Positions 45,594-53,647 of a DNA stretch of 64,000 nucleotides are shown here, piece by piece. Position numbers and translations under genes: made by a program. Numbering within the stretch: the stretch's first letter is position 1; each line of letters begins with the position of its first letter. Below the pieces are notes generated by a model. It made no database searches. It had not been told where the DNA came from and saw only the letters and a list, made by a program, of their open reading frames with translations. The DNA comes from Pseudanabaena biceps (lineage in GTDB: Bacteria > Cyanobacteriota > Cyanobacteriia > Pseudanabaenales > Pseudanabaenaceae), in the NCBI GenBank assembly GCA_013361095.1, contig JAATWA010000001.1:2768501-2832500 (forward strand). Direction: 5' to 3'.

Positions 45594-45878
45594 GTGGATG
45601 CGATCGCAATTAGCTCTCTTGCTCTCAATATTGTTTTAGGATTATTGATTTTGATGTATATATTTAGGATCATCATGACATGGTATCCTCAGATTCCTCT
45701 CAAGCAGTTCCCTTACAGTCTGATTACTTTCCCCACCGAGCCTTTATTATTTGTGCTACGAAAGCTAATTCCTCCCATTGGCGGAATTGATATTTCTCCT
45801 GTGATTGGGGTTGGTATTTTTAGTCTGGTGCGAGAAATGCTACTAGGACAGCAAGGCATTTTGACAATGATGCAATAA
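45594..45878 (+). CDS. YggT-family membrane protein
   Basis: The protein is 94 aa with a GTG start (GTGGATGCG). It has the YggT fold: a first helix LALNIVLGLLILMYIFRII, then TWYPQIPLKQFPYSLITFPTEPLLFVLRKLIPPIGGIDISPVIGVGIF. In cyanobacteria and chloroplasts the family is involved in FtsZ/nucleoid-related organisation (Ycf19-type). It stands between hairpins, with no close partner. No ATG starts in frame nearby, so the GTG is taken. Confidence 0.88.
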   Translation: MDAIAISSLALNIVLGLLILMYIFRIIMTWYPQIPLKQFPYSLITFPTEPLLFVLRKLIPPIGGIDISPVIGVGIFSLVREMLLGQQGILTMMQ

Positions 45879-45887
45879 AAGAAATCA

Positions 45888-45940
45888 AAAACCAAAAAGC
45901 GAGTTGTGGCGCGAAGCGCCACAACTCGCTTTTTGGTTTT
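45888..45940. terminator. Bidirectional hairpin between yggT and glyA
   Basis: Arms AAAACCAAAAAGCGAGTTGT plus GGCGC around GAA, perfect, between two convergent stops. Confidence 0.8.
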
Positions 45941-45972
45941 AAGAACGGGCAGAAGTGCCGCCTTACGAGAAA

Positions 45973-47271
45973 TTAGACCGCAAGGGCAGGCACTTTATTT
46001 CTAATCGCTGAGCTAGCTAGCTCAGGATAGAGAGGGAAGCGATCGCATAGAGTCTTCACTCTCGCGATGCAATCAGCTTGAACATTGTCGCTATCAGGGC
46101 TTAATAAGCGATCGGCGATAATATTCGCAATTTCGCGGAAATCTGCTTCCAGCAAACCGCGTGAAGTCATCGCAGGTGTGCCAAGGCGCAAACCGCTAGT
46201 TACAAAAGGCGACTCAGGATCAAAAGGAACTGTATTCTTGTTAGCGGTAATATTTACGCCACTGACCAAAAGATCAGCAACCTTACCTGTCATCCCAATC
46301 GATCGCAAATCTACCAATACCAAGTGGTTATCAGTACCATTTGACACCAACTTGAAACCGCGTGATTGCAATTGCCCCGCCAAAGCTTGAGCATTAGCGA
46401 TCACTTGTCCACAGTAGGTTTTAAACTCTGGACGTAAAGCTTCACCAAAAGCAACTGCCTTCGCCGCAATAACGTGTTCAAGGGGGCCACCTTGAGAACC
46501 AGGGAAAACGGACTTGTCAAACTTTTTGCCAAGGGCGGCATCGCGAGTCATGATCAATCCGCCGCGAGGTCCCCGCAAAGTTTTGTGGGTAGTGGTGGTG
46601 ACAACATCACAGTAAGGGATGGGATTGGGATGATGTCCAGAGGCGACTAGTCCCGCAATGTGGGCAATATCCGCCATCAAATATGCGCCTACTTCGTCAG
46701 CGATCGCACGGAACTTGACAAAATCAATAATTCTTGGATAAGCCGAGTAACCACAGATAATTAATTTGGGCTTGTGTTGCAAAGCTAAATCACGAATCAA
46801 ATCAAAATCAAGCTGCTCAGTTTCTTTATTCAATCCGTAATGCACTTTGTTAAACCACATTCCCGATACATTCACAGGGGAGCCGTGGGTCAAATGCCCC
46901 CCGTGGGACAAGTCCATACCTAAGAAAGTATCTCCAGGTTTAAGCAAAGTTAGGAATACCGCAAAGTTAGCCTGTGCGCCAGAATGGGGCTGCACATTAG
47001 CATGGGCTGCGCCGAATAGTTCTTTGATCCGATCGATTGCGATCGATTCGATCTCATCCACAAACTCACAACCACCGTAATAACGTTTGGAAGGTAGACC
47101 TTCAGCATACTTATTGGTTAACACTGATCCCTGTGCTGCCATAACCGCAAGGGATGTGAAATTTTCGCTAGCAATTAATTCGATATTATTGCGCTGTCTT
47201 TCGAGTTCTTGGTCAATAAAACCCGAAACTAGAGGATCAGATGCGGCAAGGAGGGGGAACAAGTTAGTCAT
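45973..47271 (-). CDS. glyA: Serine hydroxymethyltransferase
   Basis: The protein is 432 aa. The PLP lysine lies in [16 protein letters not shown]. It also has [35 protein letters not shown], which marks SHMT, and [11 protein letters not shown]. It converts serine and THF to glycine and 5,10-methylene-THF; it feeds the folate pool also used by FolD in this window. The length is normal. No glycine riboswitch was recognised upstream. Confidence 0.97.
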   Translation of the reverse strand: MTNLFPLLAASDPLVSGFIDQELERQRNNIELIASENFTSLAVMAAQGSVLTNKYAEGLPSKRYYGGCEFVDEIESIAIDRIKELFGAAHANVQPHSGAQANFAVFLTLLKPGDTFLGMDLSHGGHLTHGSPVNVSGMWFNKVHYGLNKETEQLDFDLIRDLALQHKPKLIICGYSAYPRIIDFVKFRAIADEVGAYLMADIAHIAGLVASGHHPNPIPYCDVVTTTTHKTLRGPRGGLIMTRDAALGKKFDKSVFPGSQGGPLEHVIAAKAVAFGEALRPEFKTYCGQVIANAQALAGQLQSRGFKLVSNGTDNHLVLVDLRSIGMTGKVADLLVSGVNITANKNTVPFDPESPFVTSGLRLGTPAMTSRGLLEADFREIANIIADRLLSPDSDNVQADCIARVKTLCDRFPLYPELASSAIRNKVPALAV

Positions 47272-47403
47272 TTTTCTAAGGTTTTATGCTGATTGTCTGA
47301 AAGTTTGTGTGAGAGCATGACTCCTAAAATCTGTAGCATATGCCACAGGTTTTAGCTCTTTTTTATGCCCAGACACTTATATAAAATCATGCTAACACGC
47401 ACT

Positions 47404-47454
47404 AAACCAGAAGATGAGTTGCGGCGTGAAGCGCCGCAACTCATCTTCTGGTTT
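47404..47454. repeat. Hairpin upstream of the pentapeptide gene
   Basis: Arms AACCAGAAGATGAGTTGCGG and complement around TGAAG; TTTTGTCCTGACTGGGCTGGCTATAGC follows, a diverged family-B end. Confidence 0.65.
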
Positions 47455-47621
47455 TTTGTCCTGACTGGGCTGGCTATAGCTCTAAAAGCTAGGACAAGAC
47501 ATAAATTAGTGACTTTTTCTTGTTTCCTTAGATCACGAATAGTACGAACATAAGCCATCTTAAGCGATCGCCTCTTCACAGTCTGCTCTTGCAGAAACCT
47601 CGCCACAAAAGGAAGACACCC

Positions 47622-48623
47622 ATGGGAAACTCAGAGCATCTGATCATTTTGAAACAAGGTGTTGCTAACTGGAATAGGTGGCGACTAGAAAATCCCGAAG
47701 TTATTCCCAACTTAAGCGGTACTAACCTCAGACGCGCTAATCTGCGTGAAGCCGATCTCAGTGGCGCAAACTTACGGTGGACTAATTTCAGTAGTGCCAA
47801 TCTATTAGGCGCAAATTTAAGCAGAGCTGACTTGGTAAAAGCCAACTTAAAAGAAGCAGATCTATACAAAGCAAATTTGACAGATGCTGAAGTAAGCGGA
47901 GCGTATTTGAGCAAAGCACATTTACGCGAAGCTTGTTTGCAGAGATGTGACCTCAGCTTGGCAAACTTGTATGGAGCTGACCTAACCGAAGCTTACTTTA
48001 ATGGAGCTAACTTAAGCGGTGCAGACCTAAATCAAAGTGACTTAGGTAGTGCTGATTTGAGCGAAACCAACCTCAGCCACGCAATCATGAATAGTGTTAA
48101 TCTTGCCAATGCTGATTTGCGCCGCAGTGATCTGACCAATGCTAGCCTAGAATTTGCTGACTTGAGCAATGCCAATCTCTCAGACTGCAAGCTGACTACA
48201 GCTAATTTAAGTAATGCCAATTTACAAGAATGCGACCTTAGTAATGCTGCCCTTAGTAATGCTAATTTGAGTCATGCCAATTTGGTGGACTCGATCCTAA
48301 GTAACGCTAATTTGAGTAATGCGAATCTAAGCCATGCCAATTTTAAAAATGCAATTTTATGTAATGCAATTCTTAGCAATGCTGATTTGAGTGATTGTAA
48401 TTTAGAAGATACGATTCTCAGTGACGCAGTGTTAAGTCACGCCAACCTTAATGGGGCAATTTTGACGGGGGCGCAGCTTATTTCAGCCAGACTAGATGCT
48501 GCTTTTCTGATCGGGACTAATCTAGTCAAGGCAAATTTACGCTTAGCTAGTCTCAATGGAGTGAGCCTGAGTGAAGCTAATTTGTTCGGAACAATTATGC
48601 CTGATGGCTCTATCCAAAATTAA
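47622..48623 (+). CDS. Pentapeptide-repeat protein
   Basis: This is 333 aa from MGNSEHLIILKQ at 47622 (AAAGGAAG ribosome site ten bases before; the upstream frame adds 11 residues). After a 25-residue N-terminal helix region (VANWNRWRLENP) almost the whole chain is A(D/N)LxX pentapeptides (ANLREADLSGANLRW ..., SNANLSHANL). This forms a right-handed quadrilateral beta helix. Such proteins are very common in cyanobacteria and are mostly of unknown role. The repeat block is strikingly rich in SNANL/SHANL units in the middle, as expected from internal duplication. Confidence 0.9.
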   Translation: MGNSEHLIILKQGVANWNRWRLENPEVIPNLSGTNLRRANLREADLSGANLRWTNFSSANLLGANLSRADLVKANLKEADLYKANLTDAEVSGAYLSKAHLREACLQRCDLSLANLYGADLTEAYFNGANLSGADLNQSDLGSADLSETNLSHAIMNSVNLANADLRRSDLTNASLEFADLSNANLSDCKLTTANLSNANLQECDLSNAALSNANLSHANLVDSILSNANLSNANLSHANFKNAILCNAILSNADLSDCNLEDTILSDAVLSHANLNGAILTGAQLISARLDAAFLIGTNLVKANLRLASLNGVSLSEANLFGTIMPDGSIQN

Positions 48624-48629
48624 CTTTAT

Positions 48630-48715
48630 AAGCAAGAACAACAAAAGCATCGCGGCGCGATGCTTTTGTTGTTCTTGCTTAGAGAAAGGGTTTGCGAAGC
48701 AAACCCTTTCTCTAA
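48630..48715. repeat. Two tandem hairpins after the pentapeptide gene
   Basis: The first has arms AAGCAAGAACAACAAAAGC plus ATCGC around GGC (48630-48680). The second has arms TTAGAGAAAGGGTTTGC and complement around GAA (48679-48715). They overlap by two bases. The first lies seven bases after the stop. Confidence 0.8.
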
Positions 48716-48772
48716 GCAAACCTTGCTGTGGCTATAGCTACAGTCATCACTGCTAAAACAAAGCCAAAAAAT

Positions 48773-48858
48773 AAAAAAGTTGCGGCGCTTTGCGCCGCAA
48801 CTTTAAAGAATAAATAAAAGAGGGTCGTGATCTTCACGACCCTCTTTTATTTATTTAC
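48773..48858. repeat. Hairpin pair before the small acidic protein stop
   Basis: A stem AAAGTTGCGGCGC/GCGCCGCAACTTT around TTT (48778-48806) is followed by AAATAAATAAAAGAGGGTCGTG/complement around AT (about 48810-48856). The latter reaches the stop codon of the minus-strand gene and would act as its terminator. Confidence 0.65.
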
Positions 48859-49102
48859 CACCGATATCGCCATCGCCATCAAGATCGCGACCAGTAACAT
48901 TTTCGACCGCATCCACTGCCTTACCCGCAGAATTTTTAGCGGCTACGCCAACATCTGTATTTAAAACATCAGTAACTTTCTTCAAGTTTTCTTCACCGAC
49001 AACATTCTCAACTTGGTCAGTAATTCCTTGAGCGATTTCGCTAGCCTTTTGTTGTAAGCCACTTACAAATCCGCCAAGCCCTGATTTTTGTTCGTCACTC
49101 AT
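48851..49102 (-). CDS. Small acidic protein with a DxDxDG-like end, unknown
   Basis: The protein is 83 aa. Residues 1-65 are helical and charged (GFVSGLQQKASEIAQGITDQVENVVGEENLKKVTDVLNTDVG). The C-terminus is GRDLDGDGDIGGK, which resembles an EF-hand-type calcium loop but is too short for a complete EF hand. The N-terminal region looks like the CsbD/LEA-like or Rv0909-like stress proteins. It has no membrane segment. The gene starts with an ordinary ATG; no partner gene. The function is unknown. Confidence 0.6.
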   Translation of the reverse strand: MSDEQKSGLGGFVSGLQQKASEIAQGITDQVENVVGEENLKKVTDVLNTDVGVAAKNSAGKAVDAVENVTGRDLDGDGDIGGK

Positions 49103-49426
49103 TTTAATTTACACTCCCAAAATGGAAAGTGGATTAATTACTCACTAAGTATAAACATTACGAGGCGCAAAGTATGTTTTCAATAATACTTCTAAAAAAT
49201 AAGTAATACAGTTCACAAAAGTGTGGACACACTTTTGTGAATTAAAAACCACCCCCGTCAGGTTTTTAAAAACTAAAAATGGCTATGTCATTTTTAGTTT
49301 TGGTATGACTTAGTAAATATACGCTGCGCGTGCGCCATAATTTTTTGGGCTTCAATTATGCTCAGCTACTTAGATATTAAGTTAAACTAAAAGGCTAAAT
49401 CCCTTAGAATATGTAGCTGCTTTACG
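49103..49426. other. Intergenic region with short hairpins
   Basis: The 324 bases between two divergent genes hold three hairpins: TTCACAAAAGTGTG/complement (49212-49241), AAAAACC/GGTTTTT (49244-49267), and AAAACTAAAAATG/complement (49269-49301). No gene is seen. Confidence 0.55.
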
Positions 49427-49948
49427 ATGGAGTCACTGTTTTCTACTCAAGCGATCATGGTTACGCTGCTTGGTGCGTACGCTGTAGCAATGTGGATGTT
49501 TCTCACCAGCGCCCCAAAAGTACATACGATCATGGTTTCCAATCTCGATCAGGCAAGATATTTTTATGAGGGAGAATTAAAACTACAGATTGCTGATGTC
49601 CCTCTACATTATTACTACGGATATGAATATGGGATGGGCGCGCCTGCTGATCCTATTTATGTTCCTGCTGAAGCTAGACGATCGCGATCGCAGCAATATT
49701 CAGCAGATATGGAGGGTGCATGGTATCAGCTCAAAAAGAACGTCCAACTGCACATAGTCCCTGGTGCGAGCATTACCGATCCCAATCGTGGTAGACATAT
49801 TTGCTTTAATCGCGATTGTGTGGAGCAGTTACTATTACAGATTCAGATCAAAGGGATTAAGCACAAAGTCCGCAGTGAGAAGCCACTTAACTTTTTGGTC
49901 AAAGATCCCGATGGTCAAGTAATTGAGATAGCTGAGGTAATTGGCTAA
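49427..49948 (+). CDS. Membrane-anchored VOC (glyoxalase-like) protein
   Basis: The protein is 173 aa. One N-terminal helix (AIMVTLLGAYAVAMWMFLTSAP) is followed by a VOC-fold domain: VHTIMVSNLDQARYFYEGELKLQI, a long middle, and FLVKDPDGQVIEIAEV at the end. The expected metal-ligand residues (His in the first strand, Glu in the last) are present as VHTI and IEIAE. The VOC family includes glyoxalases, dioxygenases and resistance proteins; the substrate is not evident. It lies near a MITE copy, with no operon partner. Confidence 0.82.
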   Translation: MESLFSTQAIMVTLLGAYAVAMWMFLTSAPKVHTIMVSNLDQARYFYEGELKLQIADVPLHYYYGYEYGMGAPADPIYVPAEARRSRSQQYSADMEGAWYQLKKNVQLHIVPGASITDPNRGRHICFNRDCVEQLLLQIQIKGIKHKVRSEKPLNFLVKDPDGQVIEIAEVIG

Positions 49949-49965
49949 TACTTACTCATCCAAAT

Positions 49966-50096
49966 CAGGAATTCTCATTATAAAAATTGGTTTTGTGAAA
50001 GCCAGCCTAAGGCTGGCTTTCACAAAACCAATTTTGGAGTTTTCAGAACCTTCGGCGCTGAAAACCCCAAAATTGGTTTCATAATGAGAATTGCTG
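49966..50096. mobile_element. 131-bp MITE-like element, copy 3 (reverse orientation)
   Basis: The ends are CAGGAATTCTCATT and AATGAGAATTGCTG. It is flanked by the perfect direct repeat CATCCAAAT at 49957-49965 and 50097-50105, the clearest target-site duplication of the family. The internal stems are GAAAGCCAGCC and a GTTTTCAG-type stem. Confidence 0.88.
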
Positions 50097-50114
50097 CATC
50101 CAAATTTCTCAGCT

Positions 50115-50209
50115 ACTCCCTTCCCACTATCAAAATAGCCATTAAAAACCCAGAACTAGCGTGGCGGCGCGAAGCGCCGCCACGTCTAATTTTTTACTGG
50201 GAAGGGAGT
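50115..50209. repeat. Family-D element (ACTCCCTTCCCACT ends)
   Basis: The outer arms are ACTCCCTTCCCACT and ACTGGGAAGGGAGT, with an inner GC-rich hairpin CGTGGCGGCGC-GAA-GCGCCGCCACG (50160-50184). It ends four bases before the CheW stop. Related outer arms lie at 8996-9051. Confidence 0.65.
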
Positions 50210-50213
50210 ATAT

Positions 50214-50720
50214 TTAGCCTAAAAGTTTTGCTATGAGGCGATCGCGATCAATGGAAAATAGAGATATACGTTGTTCTGAGGGGAGCGTCATTGAGTCAAT
50301 AAAATCTACCTTCCAGTGTTGGCTGTAGGTGGGAGGCAGTGACACAAGTTGATCAGCAGCAATTCTTTGGAGCGCGGGTTGTGAATTGCTGAGTACACCA
50401 ACTAATTTGTCAGTTTGCCCACGCACGATGATTAACGATGGTTTAGAAGCAACGAGCGCGCCATTAATAATTAATTGTGGAAACTGATTTAGCTGAGTTT
50501 TGTTTTTTCCAAATAGCAGCTTTCCCAAATCAACAATTGGCAAAGGTTTTCCTGCAAAAGTAACTGTGGGAATATGCTTCTCAAGGGGAATGACGCGATA
50601 AATAGCTTCTATCGGTAAGATAAACCATCCCAGCCGAAGTCGAAAAACTACATACTGCTTGCCAGTGTCAGGGCGCAATCCAGAGAGTCTTTTTGATCGC
50701 AGGGAGGAAATATCTGGCAT
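50214..50720 (-). CDS. CheW-like adaptor, second copy of the cluster
   Basis: The protein is 168 aa. A single CheW domain: YVVFRLRLGWFILPIEAIYRVIPLEKHIPTVTFAGKPLPIVDLGKLLF, then a middle loop and LIVRGQTDKLVGVLSNSQPALQRI. It is the last gene of the minus-strand chemotaxis cluster, 68 bases after the CheA stop. It would couple receptors to the kinase. It is more divergent than the other CheW (56002-56514), and may serve as a specialised adaptor. Confidence 0.85.
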   Translation of the reverse strand: MPDISSLRSKRLSGLRPDTGKQYVVFRLRLGWFILPIEAIYRVIPLEKHIPTVTFAGKPLPIVDLGKLLFGKNKTQLNQFPQLIINGALVASKPSLIIVRGQTDKLVGVLSNSQPALQRIAADQLVSLPPTYSQHWKVDFIDSMTLPSEQRISLFSIDRDRLIAKLLG

Positions 50721-50788
50721 ACATTTTAATGACTAAGGATTGGGAAATGTCGAGATTATTACTCATGAAGCGCGGCGTGCAGTCTTGT

Positions 50789-53647
50789 TTATGTTGAGGT
50801 AATGAGTTGCGATAGTGTTTGCAAAAGCTCATTGTCTTTAAAGGGTTTGGCAAAGTAGGCTGAAGCCCCTAGACGCATTGCTAAGTCTCGATGCTTATTA
50901 CCACTGCGAGAGGTGAGCATTATCACAGGGATATGTTTGCAGTTTTGATCACTGCGAGACTGGGCAAGAAATCCAAAGCCATCTAAACGCGGCATTTCGA
51001 TATCACAGATCACCGCCCTTACACGCGATCGCTCAGGTAAAGATTGCAGCTTGCGTAGCTTATCCATAGCTTCTAACCCATCCTTTGCTTGTTCCACTCG
51101 ATAGCCAAACTTTTCGAGGGTCATCGCTAAAAATCTCCGTACATTGATTGAGTCATCTACGACTAACAATGTCGAGCGATGATCGATTCTTTCCGATACA
51201 GGAGCAAGAGATTTACCAGAGGGTTTATCAAGATCACCGATCGCCCAAGTTAGGAGATTATCAATATCGACCAGTGGCACTAGCTTGCCACCACCCAAGA
51301 CCGCACAGCCCATAAACCCAGTGGGCAGAGCGATCAAGCTCTGGACTCCACGAATGGTGACTTCCTGTTCACCCCAATAGCGATCAACTTGTAAGGCAAA
51401 TGGCACATTGTCACGGGCAACAATTAGTACGAGTGGCTCATCGACAAGGGGACGATTTTCAGTTTCAATTTGAAATTGGGGACGCGCGAAATGTAAGCGA
51501 TCGCCAATCTTGAGCAATGGTACCGAATATCCTTCCCAATCTATGACCTCTTGATCGGCAACGCGATAGATAGAGATATCTTTGAGCAATAGAATTTCTT
51601 CTACGGCACTGGTGAGAATCGCCATTTGCAAGCCCTTAGCTTCAAATAGCAGTACAGGGGCAATGGATAGTGATACGGGAACGCTCAAAATAAAGCTGGT
51701 TCCTTTCCCAGCTTCGGTCTGCACTCGAATATTGCCGCCGATTAATTCCAAATTAGAGCGCACCACATCCATACCCACACCACGACCTGATAGCTCAGTG
51801 ACGCGATCGGCGGTGCTAAATCCTGATTCAAAAATTAAGTCCAAAAGTTCTTGTTGGTCGGAGCTATGGAGATCACTCTCGCTAATGCCCATTTGTAGAG
51901 CGCGATCGCGTAGCTTCACAAAATCAATGCCCTTACCATCATCGCTAATCGTGATTACAGTCTGATTACCGCGATAACCTGCGGCAATTTCAATCTTTCC
52001 TTTAGGGCTTTTACCCGCCGCTATACGAGCCTGTGGGGTTTCCAGACCATGATCAAAGGCATTACGAATTAAATGCAAAAGTGGATCTTCCAAAACCTCT
52101 AAAACCGATCGCTCCACTAAGGTGGAACTGCCGCGTAATATTAATTCTACCTGCTTGCCATGAGCCAAAGATAAGTCCCGCAGTAGACGCGGAAATCGAC
52201 CTAAAACTTCACCGAGCATCCGCATTCTGGTTTGCTCGATCGCGGTTTGCATTTGTCTAGAGGCTCTTCCTAGTTCACGTTCCGTACCTTCAGTATCCGT
52301 CAGGGCTGTTTCTATATCGTTATAGACCTCCTGTAACTGAACAACGCTGTCCATGATTTCCCGTGACAGAACGTGTAAATCACTGTAGCGATCCATTTCT
52401 AAAAGATCAAAGCGACTAGCATAGGGTAGAAATACTTCGTTATTTGGTGAAGGCGAAAATGATAGAACTTCTGAAGCAATAATTGTGTTGGCAGGAATAA
52501 ACGGCTCGGCAGAGGTCACTACTCGATCATAGGCTTCGCGAAGTTGGGTGTTGGACTGCTCCAGTCCGTGCATTCTTGTGTTTAGCAGTTGTACTAGTTC
52601 GCGCATCCGCTTTAGTTGCAGCCGTAAACCGCTACGTTCGGCGTTCAACTCACCAAAGCGATCGCTTAAAGCTTCCAATTGCCGCACTGGAATCCGAATA
52701 GTCGTCTCAAGGCTATGGGAGTTGTTACCAACCGCAGGAGTTGGGGATTCCACATGAGTTTCTGGAACAGCTATCTCTGAAGCAATATCAATGGGGATAG
52801 AAAAATCTTCTAGCGATTCTTCATCTAAGTGTAAAGAGAGCGCAGTATCAAGAAGAAGTGGAGTCTCAGCTGCACAATCAAAATGATCGGGAATCAACTG
52901 AAACTGACTCACTAATACTAGAGCTTGCGATCGCCGCCAAATCTCCAGAGCCGCAGTCGTTACATCGCGAATGTTGCGATCGGGATCGGCTAGGGCATGG
53001 CTGATGTCGGCACAGAGGCTAGAAAATGCAGGCAATTCTAGCATTTCCCCCAAACAGCCAAATTCTTGACTCGTAAGTTCAAATTCTTCGCGTAAGACAG
53101 TACTATTGCGATCTGCTAGCACATTGCTGAGGCGATTAAGACAAGCATCAACTTCTGTGGAAAACATAAGTATCCGCATATCTTGCCCCGTTTCTTCAGA
53201 GAGCAGGCTAGCCTCATGGTGTGCTGATAAATCGCCTAATAGCTCATGCAACTTCTCAAAGGATGGATTGATCTGCTGCTGGAGCCATTCTGGTTCGGGA
53301 GTTTGGTTCTGCTTGTGAATGCTGGCAACTTTAGCCATACCATCGATCGCTTTAAGAAATAGTTTCTCAACTTCAGGAGCGATCGCCTCTTGATGATCCG
53401 CTTGTAATATTTTAAAAAAGTCTTCTAGGCGATGCGCTAATTCACTTAAGGTCATAAAGCCCATCATTGCGGCTCCACCCTTCATCGAGTGCGCCGCCCG
53501 TAAAATCTTATTAATCGCTGACTTTTGCAAGCTGCGATCGCTCATGCCCAAGATCTCAAACTCAATATCTGCTAAAAAATCTCTAGCTTCATCGAGAAAT
53601 AGTAATCGAACTTCCCATTCGCGATCGCTTAATGTGTCAGTTGCCAT
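50789..53647 (-). CDS. CheA-type hybrid histidine kinase with receiver
   Basis: The protein is 952 aa. Hpt domain (His53 in AAHSMKGGAAMMGF), a long linker, a dimerisation helix region (VRQLEALSDRFGELNAERSGLRLQLKRMRELVQLLN), HATPase (HLIRNAFDHGLE ... DDGKGIDF ... GRGVGMDVV), a CheW-like regulatory domain (~670-800), and a C-terminal REC (LLVVDDSINVRRFLAMTLEKFGY ... CDIEMPRLDGFGFL). This is the PilL/PixL/HmpE type of cyanobacterial CheA. It shares TAATG with the upstream MCP stop. It phosphorylates itself on Hpt and passes phosphate to the REC and the CheY-like proteins encoded upstream. Confidence 0.95.
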   Translation of the reverse strand: MATDTLSDREWEVRLLFLDEARDFLADIEFEILGMSDRSLQKSAINKILRAAHSMKGGAAMMGFMTLSELAHRLEDFFKILQADHQEAIAPEVEKLFLKAIDGMAKVASIHKQNQTPEPEWLQQQINPSFEKLHELLGDLSAHHEASLLSEETGQDMRILMFSTEVDACLNRLSNVLADRNSTVLREEFELTSQEFGCLGEMLELPAFSSLCADISHALADPDRNIRDVTTAALEIWRRSQALVLVSQFQLIPDHFDCAAETPLLLDTALSLHLDEESLEDFSIPIDIASEIAVPETHVESPTPAVGNNSHSLETTIRIPVRQLEALSDRFGELNAERSGLRLQLKRMRELVQLLNTRMHGLEQSNTQLREAYDRVVTSAEPFIPANTIIASEVLSFSPSPNNEVFLPYASRFDLLEMDRYSDLHVLSREIMDSVVQLQEVYNDIETALTDTEGTERELGRASRQMQTAIEQTRMRMLGEVLGRFPRLLRDLSLAHGKQVELILRGSSTLVERSVLEVLEDPLLHLIRNAFDHGLETPQARIAAGKSPKGKIEIAAGYRGNQTVITISDDGKGIDFVKLRDRALQMGISESDLHSSDQQELLDLIFESGFSTADRVTELSGRGVGMDVVRSNLELIGGNIRVQTEAGKGTSFILSVPVSLSIAPVLLFEAKGLQMAILTSAVEEILLLKDISIYRVADQEVIDWEGYSVPLLKIGDRLHFARPQFQIETENRPLVDEPLVLIVARDNVPFALQVDRYWGEQEVTIRGVQSLIALPTGFMGCAVLGGGKLVPLVDIDNLLTWAIGDLDKPSGKSLAPVSERIDHRSTLLVVDDSINVRRFLAMTLEKFGYRVEQAKDGLEAMDKLRKLQSLPERSRVRAVICDIEMPRLDGFGFLAQSRSDQNCKHIPVIMLTSRSGNKHRDLAMRLGASAYFAKPFKDNELLQTLSQLITST

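Noticed and set aside
47589..47621. Longer start of the pentapeptide gene
   Set aside because: The ATG at 47622 has a good ribosome site ten bases upstream.
47622..48623. Pentapeptide DNA repetition as a tandem repeat or CRISPR
   Set aside because: The periodicity is 15 bases with changing codons and encodes the beta-helix; no spacers.
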